From the NCBI RefSeq assembly GCF_002410825.1, contig NZ_DHOS01000053.1:1-6111 (forward strand): DNA of 6,111 bases. The letters run 5' to 3'. The stretch's first letter is position 1; each line of letters starts with the position of its first letter. The notes beneath the pieces were generated by a model, which saw only the letters and a list, made by a program, of their open reading frames with translations, was not told where the DNA came from and did no database searches. Made by a program: the position numbers and the translations under genes. This DNA is from Proteiniphilum sp. UBA5384. Its GTDB lineage: Bacteria > Bacteroidota > Bacteroidia > Bacteroidales > Dysgonomonadaceae. Positions 6,001 through 6,111 of the stretch are shown here, piece after piece.

Positions 6001-6057
6001 ATAAGGTTTTTCTTGTCATTTTAGAATAAGAAGTATCTTTATGTAATGATTATGTGA
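6001..6057. other. Short spacer after the SusD-like gene, no terminator seen
   Basis: The segment holds T-runs (GGTTTTTC, CATTTTAG) and two copies of GAATAAG (5999-6005 and 6024-6030), but no stable hairpin next to a T-run. Transcription may therefore continue into the next gene, or termination may be Rho-dependent. Confidence 0.35.
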
Positions 6058-6065
6058 TATTTTTG
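6058..6065 (+). promoter_or_regulatory. Candidate -7 promoter box for the next gene
   Basis: TATTTTTG matches TAnnTTTG exactly and lies 24 bases before the ATG at 6090. That distance suits a transcript start near 6070 and a short leader. A clear -33 TTTG is not found. If active, the box would let the downstream gene be expressed independently of the SusC/D pair. Confidence 0.4.
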
Positions 6066-6089
6066 CAGAAACTATTAAATCAACGAATA

Positions 6090-6111
6090 ATGAAAGCATA
6101 TCTGTCGCGCC
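6090..6111 (+). CDS. Start of a downstream gene, cut by the window end
   Basis: An ATG at 6090 opens the frame MKAYLSR and runs off the window. The leader (AAATCAACGAATA) is A-rich like the other starts here, and a promoter-like box lies just upstream at 6058-6065. It has the same direction as the SusC/D pair and sits 89 bases after the SusD-like stop. The function cannot be told from seven codons. In such loci this place is often held by a surface glycan-binding lipoprotein or an enzyme, but that is only expectation. Confidence 0.45.

Noticed and set aside
1..6111. CRISPR array, insertion sequence with transposase, or integrase
   Set aside because: No regularly spaced repeats and no transposase or recombinase motifs are seen in any frame.

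Overview
The window looks like chromosomal DNA of a Bacteroidota member, probably a Bacteroidales. It carries an adjacent pair of genes for a SusC/RagA-type TonB-dependent outer-membrane transporter and a SusD/RagB-type surface lipoprotein. Candidate promoters match the Bacteroidota -7 consensus TAnnTTTG, and the start codons have A-rich leaders instead of Shine-Dalgarno sequences. I cannot assign a genus from sequence alone.

Layout. Positions 1-92 are non-coding, with a small hairpin. Positions 93-521 (minus strand) encode a 142-residue XRE-type DNA-binding protein with a C-terminal leucine zipper; its promoter (551-558, minus) and a candidate operator (578-610) lie just upstream. Positions 522-1236 form a gene-free divergent region of about 715 bases. 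Its left part (about 611-840) is very AT-rich. A promoter-like box at 843-850 faces the transporter gene. It is followed by a GC-richer, strongly self-complementary block (about 920-1077) that contains a terminator-like stem and T-run (959-1044). The SusC-like gene occupies 1237-4353, and the SusD-like gene follows after 12 bases (4366-6000). A second promoter-like box (6058-6065) precedes the first codons of another plus-strand gene (6090 onward), cut by the window end.

How they work together. SusC-like and SusD-like proteins form an outer-membrane complex in which the lipoprotein caps the TonB-dependent barrel and delivers a glycan or peptide ligand into it. The pair is almost certainly one operon. 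The substrate cannot be read here because no glycoside hydrolase, lyase, sulfatase or peptidase lies in the window. The SusC-like protein lacks the extra N-terminal STN signalling domain, so direct control by an anti-sigma/ECF pair is unlikely. The divergent XRE gene and the long structured leader are the visible candidates for control.

The best candidate for something undescribed is the 920-1077 block. It has a 15-bp stem with a single bulge ending in seven T residues, an 8-bp GCAA-capped hairpin that competes with that stem, and a 12-bp closing helix. It could be a transcription-attenuating leader, a free-standing small RNA, or a small inverted-repeat mobile element. The sequence alone does not decide between these.
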